Notes: generated from the letters alone by a model not told the origin. DNA of 64,000 bases from Bedellia somnulentella (GCA_963576735.1 OY755171.1:13888001-13952000), one strand, 5' to 3'. Numbered from the stretch's first letter, positions 1 to 13,977 are shown. Made by a program: numbers and translations.

Positions 1-1934
1 AAGGCAACCGCGCATTAAATTTTACCGTGGTATCGGTACTCAGCGGGAAAAGGTTCCAACGGATATTAATGTGCTGTAGGTAGATGGAGCAGTTCTATGG
101 AGGTTTTAATGTTGTAAATGCTACGGTCGTCCAATAACCCCGGACGCAAGGACAGACAAGCTGATTGTTCAGCGTTGCTCGGGACCGGCGGCCGTTGTCC
201 AGGCTTGCGACTCTTCACATTATTCTTTTTATTACGAAGACTGAAATAAGCATTTATTTATTTCATGGAAGGCCAAATAAAGATTTAAAATTCAACTATT
301 AAATTAAGCTCCTTGAGAACTCTCTATAAATAGTGCAAAACTTTGCTCTATCTATAAAAGTATTTTCACTATGTTTAGAACATCATGGACTCATTTAATA
401 TAATAATTAATCATTGCGTTGTAAAAGAGCAAGGTTGCATGTGATTAATGTTCCACTAATTACTATATCCAATACATCAACTAAAATACATTGAGATCAA
501 GTCAACGTTGTGTAATCCTAAAATTTCTTCGCAAAAAAAATTCTATGTTATACTATTTATAACGTTGAAAGAAATTTATAGAAAATCTGTCTATGGATAC
601 ATTTTTCTCATCTTTTGACACAACAAAACTTTATATTACAATGCCCTTAAGTTAAGAGAACCAACTTTAGTAGTACTAAATGGTTCGTTGTGACCACAAC
701 ATACATCATCGTGCAGTAAATTGCCATATTTATTCTCTAATTTAAAATAACTGGTCTCAAGATCCACTAATTAAAATGCCAAAAAACTGATTCTGAAAGG
801 CAGGCAGCAGTCTTTAATGGGCAAACAATGAGTCCGCAGTCAAGGTTGCTCGGTATTCGTGGACAGGAAACCGCGAGTAACTGAATAGATACGTGCATGG
901 TAATTATGGGGCCTTGACTTAACCGTTTAGAATAAAAACGGTGTAACTTTTATAGGTCATCATATATTGAGTTTTATGTATGAGAACGTTTCAAGGGTTC
1001 GTAACAGTACGCATTGCAAAACAATAAACTTTAACAATGAAACTAAATGGCACAAAAGCTTCTTACATTACGATTTTTTGTTACTTTAAGGTTTAGATAA
1101 AATAACCGGAACGATCAATGCTATTCTACAAAAAAAGAACCACTAAGTATACTGACGATGTAACTACCATATCAGTGGACACACGTGACGCAACAGAACG
1201 CAACTCAAATAGTAACGGTGACTGTTCTGCTGTAACCACGGTCACTCTGTCGCCAACCATTGATTCATTGTCAAATAGTCGACGCAAAGTGAATACAAAT
1301 ATTAATTTTGTTAGAGGACGAACATTCTCAATTGCAGCCTTTATTCCATATTCAATCAATGTCGTTCGTGGGGAGGGGATACTTCTATCAGCGACGTGCT
1401 TTAAATAAAAACTAAGATTTTTTTGGCATTTGCTAAAGCCGCTTAAGTTTTAACAATATATTCCGTAGTTAGTATCGACTTCATAAGTTATTATTTTGAT
1501 TTATAGTTTGTGTGAGAAAACTCGTGCACGCTCGTACTGGTACAAGGTGAATTATGTCCGCAGGGTTACATATATCCAATATTGTCATGAGTAATTTGAT
1601 TGGACTAACCATTAATTCACCGCAGAAAGAATATATCCCTACCGTAAGAAATATAATACTTCATACATAATTTTAATCTCTATGAAAGTAGTTCATACTT
1701 AAAAATTACACAATGAACAAAATCATAATCATTTTCCTGATTAGGCTTTATCAATTTGTTTTTTATTCTGTAATTTGTAAAACGATCATATTATAAATTT
1801 GTTCTTAAAAATATAAAGATAATTAAAGATTGAATCCCAAATGGCAGTTAACAAACATTACCAATTGTAATTTTACTATGTGACCTGATTTCCTTTCACG
1901 ACCACACATCTTAATTGTTTTTTTTTTATTTCAG
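1..1934. other. Intronic or 5' flanking sequence upstream of the first visible ovo exon
   Basis: AT-rich non-coding sequence ending in a good splice acceptor (pyrimidine tract then TTTCAG at 1929-1934). I see no exon here with Ovo-like coding sequence, so the N-terminal and promoter exons of ovo must lie to the left of the window. Overlapping open frames near 1118-1408 on both strands have no recognisable domain and look fortuitous. No known repeat was recognised. Confidence 0.6.
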
Positions 1935-3628
1935 ATCGTGATGTTTTCGGAGAAAAAGATAGTAGAAGCTATTATGAAAAGAAAATCAAGGAACCCAGAA
2001 GATTTATATCATCCATTCTTGGGGGTGATATACCTTACGGAAGTCACAGAGGACATGTCCTTACACAAGCAGAGCGGAAATTATATACACCTGTCATTGC
2101 AGTAGAAAAGAAACAAGAAACCAAGCCAATTATTAAAGAAGAAAAAGATCCAATACATAGTGACCCTGTTGTGCTTCCCAGTAGAAATTCGCCTTCGCCA
2201 GGCGCAGCTCCCTCACCTGGCATTGATAACAACGTAAGGTGTCAAAAAGTTTCCGTCATTCAACGCACACCATCACAATCGCATTTTGGAAAAAAAGAAG
2301 AAGTTGTTCTTCCATCTACACTTCCAACGACTGAACCTGAACAGGACCAACCCATTGATTATGTAATTGCAAAAAAAAGAGGTGAGGTTGAAGATGAAGA
2401 AACAGAAAAGAAAATTATAGAGCAAAGAAGAACAAGTAGCTCAAAAATTGCCAATAGCATATTAGCTCGCCCTGTGCTGGTTCTAAGAAATTGTCCTGGC
2501 AACAAATTACCTGGTATCATGAGTGCAGCTGCTGGACATGGACGCTCTTCTGGCGGTGGTGGGTCTTCTGGTGGTTCACAAAATAATGCTAGTTCTGGGA
2601 GTTACAGCAGTAGTGGCAGTGCCGCTCCTTCATCAGGAGGTGGTGGTTCGCTAGGAGGTGGATCTGGCAGTGGGGGTAATGGTCGTGATGGCCGCTCCAA
2701 TTACGGACCCAATAGTCCACCAACAGGAAGTCTCCCACCATTCTGCGAAACCTTAGGGCCTTCTACGAAAGGAGGTCAAAACGCATTTAACGCTAATGGC
2801 ACATTCTCCAGTGAATTCAATATAATGAACTTCAGTATGGATTGTGAAAATAATGAAAATGGAGCTCATTTTCCTGAACAAAGTAAACAGTATTCTTTAA
2901 TGCAAAATGCTGCATATGGAGCACTAAAAGATGAAGTAAATGACTATGAAACTAAGTTAGAAAATATTAACGGTATGGGAAGTTATGGCAACAGTTTTGA
3001 TGACCCTATGGTAGTTGAAATGCCTGAAGATGTAATAGACAGCTATCACTTTAGTTCATCTGTGACCCTGAATGGTGCCAGTAACGAAGGTATTTTGGCT
3101 AATCTACCTGACTCTGCAGACGATTTCGCAAGTTTTTTTAACAGCCAAGTAGGTTCTATTACAGACTCCGAGCTCAGGGACTCTTCCTCCATTTCACCAG
3201 ACTCAGTACATAACGCAGTTCATGACATCGACTCAATAGCTGAACAAGTAAATTTAAGTAGACAGTATTACGATAAATTTCCGTTTTCAAATCAAGAACA
3301 GATTTCAACATATAATTTTGTAAAAGAACGACCAGATCTACTTATGCAATTAAATCCTGCTGTCCTACAACACAATGAAGGCCAAATGCAGCAATTACAA
3401 ATACATGTGCAGCTCCAGCAAAGACAACAAATTATGTCCCCTGGCTTCCCGTTTCCTAGTCACTCTCTGGAATTGGACTCGCCAACTGGTGTTTCATTGC
3501 CATCACCTGGTGGAAACAACTCTCTGGATAGCAACAACCACATCGAGAGCTCCGCGCTTAGTCCTGCAGCTGCTGTAAGTTTGAAGAAAAGTTCAAGCAC
3601 TGATAAATTGCATGTCTTGCAACAAAGG
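1935..3628 (+). CDS. ovo: ovo/shavenbaby transcription factor, long internal exon (N-terminal and effector regions)
   Basis: Ovo/Shavenbaby is a nuclear C2H2 zinc-finger transcription factor that controls germline development and epidermal denticle or trichome programmes in insects. The exon is open from the acceptor at 1934 (two split bases, then codons from 1937) to the donor GT at 3629, giving 564 codons in phase 0. Early residues contain the conserved block SSILGGDIPYG, known from insect Ovo proteins. A Gly/Ser-rich low-complexity stretch spans about residues 196-256 (window numbering). An acidic Ser/Asp-rich segment at about 391-430 resembles an activation region, and a Gln-rich patch (QMQQLQIHVQLQQRQQ) follows. 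The exon starts without a Met, so earlier coding exons lie outside. The first in-frame ATG is at 2519 (residue 195). In flies, shorter Ovo forms use internal starts; whether that happens here is inference. It joins in frame to the exon at 3980. Confidence 0.93.
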
Positions 3629-5359
<1,731 letters not shown>

Positions 5360-5531
5360 TATAAAATATATTAAAATTGTATTGTATAAATGTGTTATTT
5401 GTAAAAATTTATACATTACGACTTAGTTACAGGATAATTCAAACTTCAATTCAATTTCAACTTAAAAAGATATGTGCTTATAAACTTGATGTAAAATGCT
5501 CGTCTTGAATAATAATATTTTTACATTACAG

Positions 5532-5717
5532 ATGTACGTATGCGAAGAATGTGGTCACACAACATCTGAACCAGAAGAGCACTATATGCATCTCAAAAAG
5601 CAACACCCTTACTCGCCAGCGCTACTAAAATTTTACGACAAAAGGCATTTTAAATTCACGAATGCAACATTTGCAAACCAACTACTCGGACAGCTCCCTA
5701 TGCCTGTCCACAATTAA
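5532..5717 (+). CDS. ovo: ovo/shavenbaby, terminal coding exon with zinc finger 4
   Basis: Begins after the acceptor ACATTACAG at 5531 and runs 61 codons to TAA at 5715-5717. The peptide begins MYVCEECGHTTSEPEEHYMH. The fourth finger is C-x2-C...H-x4-H (residues 710-731 of the window product) and is followed by the SPALLKFYDKRHFKF block found at the C terminus of Ovo proteins. The total product within the window is 767 residues. An ATG just upstream at 5496 lies in the intron and is not the start of a separate gene. Confidence 0.95.
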   Translation: MYVCEECGHTTSEPEEHYMHLKKQHPYSPALLKFYDKRHFKFTNATFANQLLGQLPMPVHN

Positions 5718-6985
5718 TACAACTTGAAGAAGCAACTTCAATATAAGACTTTGATTGTATCAATGCTGCTGTAAGCATTCACTTTTGTACTTAAAAATCA
5801 TTTTATTACATCCGTCCTATTTTAATATTGGCTTACAGAAATCCCAGTGAAATAATATTTTCAAAATAATCTATGAAAATAATAAGCTAAAACCGAAATC
5901 GTCTTCCATATAAACAATCCCAACTCTATTGTCATTATTTTATAACATATTTTTCTTAATCAGAAAACATCGTATTTGTTCAATCAATACATAATGTTTA
6001 CAGTCAAAGAGTAAATGGTACATTTAGCTTTTAAGCTATAATGACTGCAATTAAAAATCAAAGTATCGGGTTTTATGTGCAATCTCTGGTGATGGTTTGG
6101 GATAGATTAAGTTACAATTTAAGCTAAAATTACTATTGTAGACTAGTTAAATATAGTTTAATAAATAATTGTACGAGTACTAATGTAAGTTTCTTTCCAA
6201 ATCAGCTGCATTCAATATAAATCGAAGAATATAAAACGGTGCTACTTGTGAATGAATGTTGCTGGCTTGAATTGAAGCAAACATAGATCGGATGACTGAT
6301 TTTGTCCGATTTATGAATTTTGAAGGTAAAAATGCCTGTTGTAACTCAATTTATATAAGGAATCTGTTTCCTTCGTAACAGTGATACTAGATTCTAATTA
6401 TCTCAAATTGAAATTTGTCACAATTGATTATATTTGTACTTAACTTTTTTGTTTTGTGTTTTGTTTATTATTTGATATCTAAATTTTTATGTGAATCCAT
6501 AATTGGAATTATTGTTTGTCGTACCAAGTAAAATGCATTTCTAGATACTTAAAGGTAATTTAAATTATAATCGGATAGTGCTGTGAGTGAGTGATTGTGT
6601 TTATGTGTAATTGTATTATTTAATGATTTAAATGTTGTAATGCCTATTTTGATGTGTGTAAATTGTATGTTTTAATATAAAAAGCGCTTCCGAATTATTT
6701 AAATTTTAAATTAGTTAATTATTGATGCTCAATTATTGATTCACGAGGTTTTTAAAATAAAAGATGTGAATTTAAAATTGATTGTATATATGTAATTTCT
6801 AAATTAGAATCATTATGAAACAGAAATTTATAGTTGTAAATTTATTTGGTAGAAGTAAGTACCTAATTAGATGAATATGTCGTAAAGTAGAAAAAAGTTA
6901 TTATTCGAACAAATTGGTTAAATGAAATGTATTTGTTAATTGGATTTAATTTTTTAATAAAGGAATATTTGTGATAGCGCTACAA
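5718..6985 (+). other. ovo 3' untranslated region (putative)
   Basis: AT-rich non-coding sequence after the stop with AATAAA hexamers at 6160-6165, 6756-6761 and 6956-6961. Alternative polyadenylation is possible. The end placed at about 6985 is inferred from the last hexamer. Confidence 0.6.
6956..6961 (+). terminator. Putative distal poly(A) signal of ovo
   Basis: AATAAA followed within about 35 bp by a T-rich stretch (TTATTGCATTTATTAGC). It is the most 3' of three hexamers downstream of the ovo stop and before the first repeats. Confidence 0.5.
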
Positions 6986-7254
6986 ACATAAACAATGTCT
7001 TATTGCATTTATTAGCATTTCTTAACCTATTGTCAAGATAAACGTGTATTATCATACATTAAGATACAGATCACACAGACTTTGTTACTCTATTTTCATA
7101 AGAAATATATTACATTCTACATAAATTATACATGGTTTTCTTTTTTCTTACTACTATCCCAATAAATATACTCAACTTTCTTGCCTAAGTCCGATCAATC
7201 TTAAAAAAGGCTAAAGGTTTAGAATCAATTGTTTGTTTGTGGGCGTTGAAAATG

Positions 7255-7425
7255 AAAATGAAAAATATTTATTTTTACACCAGCAATAACCAAAATAACA
7301 TCAGTTTACATTACAAAGGTACTTTTAGGTGATATTTGGTAATTAGGTGACGAAATTTTACAATTGGAGAGGTCGTTGTCCCCTACACTAGGCATAGCCT
7401 GTATCGTGGGGGACATGGCAGGCAT
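7255..7425 (-). mobile_element. LINE 3' end fragment (poly-A LINE)
   Basis: On the minus strand this reads through a conserved block (CCCACGATACAGGC...) into an AATAAA and an A-rich end. A related fragment lies at 28445-28615 with the same orientation and the text cctgtatcgtgggt. No coding part remains. Confidence 0.5.
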
Positions 7426-7559
7426 GGGTACTAAAGTGAAACGATAGCCAATATCTTCAAACGCATAAGACCAAACCTCTTTTACGAAATCATTAAGCCA
7501 TGGTAAAACGTAGGAAATAGAATTAATGAGATATTAAGGATTCGAAAACAACAGGTATA

Positions 7560-7705
7560 AATATTGTTATTAATTGTTAATTCATTCATTGATTGATGGA
7601 TGTAAACGAAGTTAGAGGTTTGTCAGGATCGTCCAAAGTGGCGATCGATAGTCTCTGTCTTGCCTACCCCAATGTAAACTAATGGCGTGAGTATATGTAT
7701 GTAAT
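7560..7705 (+). mobile_element. RTE-type LINE 3' tail fragment
   Basis: Contains the block agtggcgatcgatagtctct, then the CCAATG...GGCGTGAGTATATGTATGTA tail seen at the 3' end of the coding RTE fragment at 48243-48540. Severely 5' truncated. Confidence 0.6.
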
Positions 7706-8259
7706 TTTTCATTCTTAACTTATAAAGAAACTTATGCGACGTTCGAAGTCCAGTCGTAAGGAGATTGTATTATTAGTAGCGGGTTTGGTCCCCTCTGAAA
7801 CCAATCGTATATAATATAATAAATTTGATTTATATGTGTCGCAAGATGATTTGATGTTTAAGTTTTTTGCAAAAAACCTAGGGATTTTGCAAAAATCCGG
7901 ATAATGAGACAACGGTTATAATATTTTCTAATCTTACTAGGTTTTTTTTGCAAAAAATCTAGTTGGTTTAGTAAGATGTTACTTCTTTAGTGCTGATTGG
8001 CTGATTTCTGATTGCTCGCTCACACTTATTCTGATTGGTTCGTCATTGTGGTATTGAGATATTATAGCTAGAGTTATAAAGGGTAAGAAATGACAATACT
8101 TATTTGATACTAGGAATAAAAAAATTTTTTACTCTTTTGATGGAGTAAAATTACAATCACGTTCGGACATATTATACACAGATCAAGTAACCCCAAACTA
8201 AGTACCACTTGTATTATGGTATACTAACTCAGCGATAAATTTTATATAATATAATACAC

Positions 8260-8360
8260 TCACAAATTCAAAATGTGGCTGAAGAGTTTCTAGCTCTGAA
8301 GTTCTGGCTACCACTTTTTGGGATTTATGGCCGTGAGTATATGTAATGTATGATGTATGT
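8260..8360 (+). mobile_element. SINE-B 3' fragment inserted in FB1
   Basis: Carries aaatgtggctgaagagtttc through the GGATTTATGGCCGTGAGTAT tail and (GTAT)n-like end. It is flanked by the 9-bp duplication ATAATACAC at 8251-8259 and 8361-8369. The paralogous FB2 lacks it, so FB2 gives the empty site. Confidence 0.75.
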
Positions 8361-8391
8361 ATAATACACGTATGCTCATCACACAAATGTT

Positions 8392-8464
8392 GCTCTCATC
8401 GGAGATCAAACCCGCAACCTCCAGACCGAAAAGCTAGTCACCTATCCACTCGGCCACGGACGTC
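8392..8464 (-). repeat. tRNA-like sequence inside FB1
   Basis: Read on the minus strand it has a perfect A box (TGGCCGAGTGG) and a near-consensus B box (GGTTTGATCTC) at tRNA spacing. The same module is at 20403-20476 in FB2. There is no proper cloverleaf ending in a paired acceptor, so it is a pol III promoter-like relic rather than a tRNA gene. Confidence 0.6.
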
Positions 8465-9144
8465 TTCAATATAGGTAGCAACAATAAAGTAAGTACGTTT
8501 TAAATTGTAGTATTGAGGTATTATAGCTAAAGTTATAAAGGGAAATGACAATATTTTTTTTATACTTAGGAACTTTATGTAACTAAAATTAAAATAACAA
8601 TCAAATTAAATGTAGATAGCAACAATGGAGTAAGTACGTCTTAATTAACAGAGATGACGTATTTATGGGGCACTGGAATCGACCAATCAGTGTACTGTAT
8701 TCATAAAAACTGGCATTTCGATTCGCAGTCATACTAAACCAACTAGTTTTTTTGCAAAAAACCTAGTAAGATTGGAAAATATTATAACCGCTGTCTAATT
8801 ATCCAGATTTTTGCAAAATCCCTAGGTTTTTTGCAAAAAACCTTAACATCAAATCATCCTACGATATATGTTTATTGTGAATAGGGAAATCGATTCTCAG
8901 CAATCTAGGATCAGTTTCATGATGCTTATATTCATTCAGTACCATTTTACAAAATTGAAATCTATTAGTGAAATCCCGGTATGTGGGTACAGAAAAATAA
9001 CTTAAAACTATTCACAAAACGTCATTTACTTGATATTGGAAAAACCATACGCTATTATATTCGAGAAGTAAGAAGCAGTAAAGCAATATTTAAAAATAAG
9101 ATCAAGATCTATACAGAAACATGCTAACATTCCTTTATTTATTA

Positions 9145-9954
9145 CTAGTGGATCGTCCCAGCTTCGCACGGGTAGCGTTGTTTTTTTAAATATCTGAGGT
9201 TTCTTTCTTCAGTCACTGCTCAAGCATTGTGAAATTCAGCGCAATGTTTTCAATTTATTAAATTTATAGCACTCCCTAAACAGTGTAGTTTGGTGATTTT
9301 TAATGCGCTTTGATGAACGGTTCAGTATTTCCGTTTAATAGCAAATTTTGAAATAGAACGCTATAAAGTATTTATAAAAGTCTAAAAAATAAATCATTAC
9401 GTGATGTAGGATGCAACTACTGGCGCCATCTAGTGTGTTATATGTAAATTAGTAAAGATTTGGTTTGATCACGGGCGCGATGGCTTATTTTATGTATAAT
9501 TTCGGTGTTTGTCTACCGATTTCTATGATTCTTTTTTTGTTGAATAGGTAATAATGTTACCTTTTTTAAATTTGGGATGAGTGAGAGGTTTACAAACGTA
9601 AGAATAAACAAATATAATCATAATGATCCGAACTGCTAAGCTATCAGGAATTACACGTGTTATTGTGAGTCAACCGTAAAAGATAGACATAAACTGTTGA
9701 GGATTTTTTTTAGATAATTTTATGAAAAATATTTTCGTCATACATGATTTCTATGTAAGTTTTGAGCCTGCACACGCGACGGAAGCTTAAAAAATGGAGT
9801 TACTTCTCCCGTTTTCCCAAAATTTCCCAAAATTCCCCTTTTCTACTCTGCTGAAAAGTATACAAAAACCTGCGCAGGTGTATGAAGAATAATTGTACCA
9901 AGTTTCGTTAAAATCCGTCGAGTAGTTTTTGTTTCCATAAGGAACATACAAACC

Positions 9955-10004
<50 letters not shown>

Positions 10005-10123
10005 AATTTTACTGATTGCATTTTTGGCATCAGTATCGATCCCTAATCACCACCTGATGGTTATTTTGAAAATATATTTCATGTACAGAATTGACCTCTC
10101 TACAGATTTATTATAAGTATAGA
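9145..10123 (-). mobile_element. Non-autonomous Helitron (minus orientation)
   Basis: Plus strand starts A|CTAGTGGATCGTCCCAGC and ends CAGATTTATTATAAGTATAGA|T, the exact complement layout of the 4445-5359 copy. The 3' terminal hairpin CCCAGC TTC GCACGGG is well preserved (9157-9172). A tetranucleotide run lies inside at 9955-10002. Confidence 0.85.
9955..10002. repeat. (GACA)n microsatellite inside the Helitron
   Basis: About twelve uninterrupted GACA units. The homologous GTCT run in the 4445 copy has only about three units, so the run expanded in this copy. Confidence 0.9.
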
Positions 10124-11798
10124 TTAATATTCCCGACATGAGGTTTTCATGAACAAAAATATTCTAACAATAGAGAAACACTTCTTTTATTGAAGCCCGA
10201 AATCCACACGGATGAAGCTGCGGCTGGAATGTGGATTATTTATGTTTTCATAAGGGCTCTGTGCATATTTCATTTAAAACTAGTAGCAAATAATACTTTT
10301 ACTTTTTTACGACTTTTTATTTACCTCTTAACATGCCGGTACCCGGATGGGAAAAACAACCCGGGATTTAATTCCCTAATCCTTTATGATAAACTAGTTT
10401 TTTATCTCGGACTACGTCCGCAAATTTCTAAGAGGAAAAGAGAGCCTACTACTATTCTGAATAGATTTTTCATGTGTTTCGATACCAATTCCATCATTGT
10501 CGCGTTCAACGCCTAAGGATACAAGATACATTATATTGTTTTAAAACGATATGCCAATATTTTATGGCAAATATTTAACACGGCAACTGAAATCCTTTTT
10601 AGGCAACTTTCTATTAAGTCACAAAAAAACTAACTTTGCAGTGATTAAATTTTTTGGCAACTATTAAACTATACAAGCAACAAAATGCTAGGATCAAAAA
10701 ACTAAAAAACCGGCTGCCACTGTAAGGTATCAAATATATCAAGCGGGATCAGTGTAAAACTGGTTAAGGTATTATAAAACCTAATGTGGCGACTAATATT
10801 TCCGAGGGGATATCATACATTCTGCACTGGCAACTATTGGATTTCATTATAAAAATACACATCTGGCAGCGATTTTCAGGTAGCTTTAAAACTGAAAATG
10901 GGTATTATAATAATGTTTTTGGATATTATATTATTTTTTGCAGATTCGTAAATTCTCGAAAAGGCGGCAAATGCGCTCGTGTGTCTGAGCAGTGCGGAGG
11001 CTGCGGAGCGGGGGGTTTAGCGCGGGTTTTAATAAAAATAAAATAAATTAGGTTAGGTCAAAAGTTGCTTCACCCAGCCTATTGGGCAGATGCAATTAAG
11101 TTAGAGAAGGAAAACAGAGGGGGGACGGGGGCGAAGCCAACCACATGGGGGTCATCGCATTAAAAAACAATTAATCACCACAATTGTATTTGTGCTAGGT
11201 TAGGTTAGGGTTAGCTTGTGTCCCTTAGAGCGGAAATAGGCACCCCACGAAGCGGGGTGACGTCGACACGCTGTTACTCAAAGTAGGTAGGTTCATTTAA
11301 AAGAGGGAAGGTTAATAAAATAGACAAAGAAAAGTTTTACAGCATGTCACAATTTGGTTAATTTAGATCCCAACAATTGTAGCCAAAAGTATTTTTTTAA
11401 GATCTTGTTTGTATTTATTTCAGACCCCATTTTAGAATTTATGAAAGCCTATTTTAACTTTTTTATCCGCCAATAATTTGTCGCCTTAGAAGAAATTCAA
11501 TTGCCACAAAAGAAAATCACTGCCAGATAAAATTTAAATAAAACCTCAAAACTCATTAAAAAGCCGCCGCTTTCTAGTTAAGATGCTACCTCTAATTAGT
11601 CGCCAAAGTAGATTATTTACTATCCATTTTCAGTTTTTTTACGACCCGGAATGGTATCAATTTGTCGCCGCGTTAAATACATGCCATATTTTATAACCCG
11701 ACAAAAGCAAAGCTCCAAGGAAGTGTTTTGCTTTTGTAAGTCTATGTATATGTCCTGCCATAGCGCCTAAACTACTAATAGGTATGTTATTAAATAAG
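10124..11798. other. Repeat-derived intergenic sequence, no gene recognised
   Basis: The segment 10185-10225 resembles a LINE tail (CCACACGGATGAAGCTGCGG). 10545-10760 and 11340-11700 share short phrases such as ggcaact and tcgcc and may be halves of one old element. 11040-11280 has short gttaggttagg text. Open frames at 10190-10516 and 10786-11046 show no domain and are probably chance. Confidence 0.4.
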
Positions 11799-11811
11799 AA
11801 GGAATCAAAAG

Positions 11812-11967
11812 GCTATAGGCCTGCCCCCTATCACGTGAGTACACTGTCCATGCAAAATGTGGGTACTCTGAACACCAGGTGACAAAGTCATGTGATGTAC
11901 AGAATTATTAGTACCTCTGCCAACCCCTTCGGGGATATTCGGCGTGAACGTTTATGTTATGTTATGT
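11812..11967 (+). mobile_element. 5'-truncated SINE-A with 13-bp target-site duplication
   Basis: Contains the SINE-A 3' part (gcctgccccctatcacgtga ... ccaaccccttcggggat) and a TTATG-repeat tail. It is flanked by AAGGAATCAAAAG at 11799-11811 and 11968-11980. The tRNA-like head is missing, as expected for incomplete target-primed reverse transcription. Confidence 0.9.
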
Positions 11968-11980
11968 AAGGAATCAAAAG

Positions 11981-13125
11981 ATTCCTAGCTAGAATTACGG
12001 GATTTTATTGGCTGCATAAATTTATATAATATTTAGATAGGCATATATGACATGTATAAATGTCGTTATCTAAGCTGAAAAAATCAAACTAAGATAATAG
12101 TATCGTGTTTGATATCAAAATAGAGTTCTTTGTCAGCATATTAAAAAGTACCTTAAAGGGGTACATACGAAACAAGATATTAACACTTTTGATTTGGGTA
12201 CGGACTTTATGCTTTTGATTCAATCTATATGTATATGTCTGATTGGAAAACTTAACATTAATGTTCACGGTATAGCCGCGGTCGATACAACTGTAGACCT
12301 ATAATGTGTATTTTATAAATGAGGTTTCTTAGGAGGTAAGAATTAAGTGCTTTTTTGCACTTGGTAAAGAATAAATTACAGTTTTTCACGTCCATTGTTT
12401 GTGCTTTATTTAAAAGCTTTTTGTTTCATCCCGTGATTATTGTATCATCCCGTTTTTATTGTACTCCACTTATTTACCGCCCAAGGAACCCGGAAGCTAC
12501 GTCAACCAACAGTCTTAGCTATATATATATAACTTTAAACACAACTTTAGCTTTTACCGAGTGTCAATCAGTATGTCATGGTAATTACTGATGGGTGGTA
12601 TTGATAAAGTAAATACATTAAATTTGGAGTAATTTTAATTTACTAAAGATATATTTTCGGTTTACCAATTGTAATGATTTTGTTAAGGGCGTCCCCGGAA
12701 AAATAGGTTGATATTGATTGTTTGGAAATTCTATAAAGTCTGATTTGATGATATTGATATAACATGAATAAAATATATGTTGGTGATTAGTTCATGGTGT
12801 TAAAATTTGATGTTTAACATTTTAATAATTTGTTGAAAAATATGATGAAAAAAATTGAATTGGAACATGCTTTGTTATCATAAAAACCGTATAGGCTCCA
12901 CTAGCATAACATACATGTGAACTCATTATGTGTCTATATACGCGTAGCTTTAAGATCTTTAACTTTGATGTTTAACTTTTCATTTAAACATTATAGTTAT
13001 TCAATAAAACTAAATAAACTACATTTATCCTGCGCGCGCGTTTTTTCCGTCCCTGTCACTCTCAGTAAATTTGACGTAAGAGTGAGCGCAATAGCTGCAA
13101 AATGCGGGGAGGCCCTTAAAATATA
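11981..13125. other. AT-rich intergenic sequence, nothing recognised
   Basis: No domain-bearing open frame on either strand. The short frames at 12355-12591 and 12917-13195 have no recognisable similarity. Confidence 0.5.
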
Positions 13126-13299
13126 TTGCAATGATTTCTTTGAAAAATATATTATTAATTTCACGTTGATTTTTAATATAAGTACCTTTTGTTAATCAGT
13201 TTGGTAAAATGTTTCACCTCAAGTTCCGTGAGCAACCAGTTTTATAAAGTGTTTCACCTCAACTTCCGGTTAAAGTGACTGTTTCGGTTTGACAAGTAA
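13126..13299 (+). repeat. Dispersed ~175-bp repeat, copy 1
   Basis: Closely matches 28010-28190, including ttcacgttgatttttaatat, the doubled phrase tgtttcacctcaactt and the end gactgtttcggttt. Copy 1 leads into the minisatellite; copy 2 abuts an RpLP0 pseudogene. Family unknown. Confidence 0.75.
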
Positions 13300-13617
13300 T
13301 CATAGTTATATATTTATTTACATAACACAACCATATTTATTTATTTATTTACGTAACACAACTATATTATTGGACTAAGATTTGAATGTGTACGTTCACT
13401 GGATTATTGGATTGAGTGGACTGTGTATGTTCACTGGATAAAGGGACTGAGTGAACTGTGTATGTTCACTGGATTATTGGACTAAGTGAACTATGTATAT
13501 TCACTGGATTATTTATTTATATACATAACACAATCATATTTATATATTTATTTACATAACACAACCATATTTATTTATTTATTTACGTAACACAACTATA
13601 TTATTGGACTAAGATTT

Positions 13618-13977
13618 GCGACATGATGGTCCAGTGGGTAGAACACCCGCCCGAAAACAGAAGGGCGTGAGTTCCAATCCTGGGTCGGGCCTACACCAAT
13701 TTGTCTTTTCTAAAGTCATATGTGTGGTTAATTTATCATGGTTGTTAACGGTGAGGGAAAACATCGTGAGGAAACCCACATGGCTGAGTTGTACTTAGTC
13801 ATGTGACAGTGTATTCGTACAAAATGGCGAGAGGCCTGCCCCCTATCACGTGAGTACACTGTCTAAGCAAAACGTGGGTACCTTCTCTGGAAACTAGATG
13901 GCGCTTGCCATGTGAGTTCAGAAGTATTGGTACCTCTGCCAACCCCTTCGGGGATAAAAGGCGTGAACGTTTATGTT
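13618..13977 (+). mobile_element. SINE-A, near full length
   Basis: Head gcgacatgatggtccagtgg with A-box-like text and B-box-like GAGTTCCAATCC, then the family body and the end ccaaccccttcggggataaa. Sits inside the minisatellite. Short open frames across it are artefacts. Confidence 0.9.

Larger units (their letters stand above)
7831..8870. mobile_element. Foldback element FB1 with palindromic arms and a tRNA-like module
   Basis: Inverted arms begin near TATGTGTCGCAAGATGATTT and end with its complement near 8870. Each arm contains perfect or near-perfect short palindromes, GGTTTTTTGCAAAAAACC and GGATTTTGCAAAATCC types. FB2 at 19646-20908 is a second copy in opposite orientation. Between the arms are CCAATCAG-rich text and a tRNA-like segment (8392-8464). 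FB1 has an insertion (8260-8360) that FB2 lacks. No coding capacity. Class unknown; it resembles a non-autonomous foldback DNA transposon. Confidence 0.75.

Noticed and set aside
1118..1408. Overlapping open frames on both strands (96 and 77 codons)
   Set aside because: No domain, no splice or start support, composition bias only.
10190..10516. 108-codon frame
   Set aside because: Starts within a LINE-tail-like sequence, no domain, no supporting signals.
11190..11215. Telomeric TTAGG repeats (also about 20822-20845)
   Set aside because: Only two or three imperfect units; too short for an interstitial telomere.
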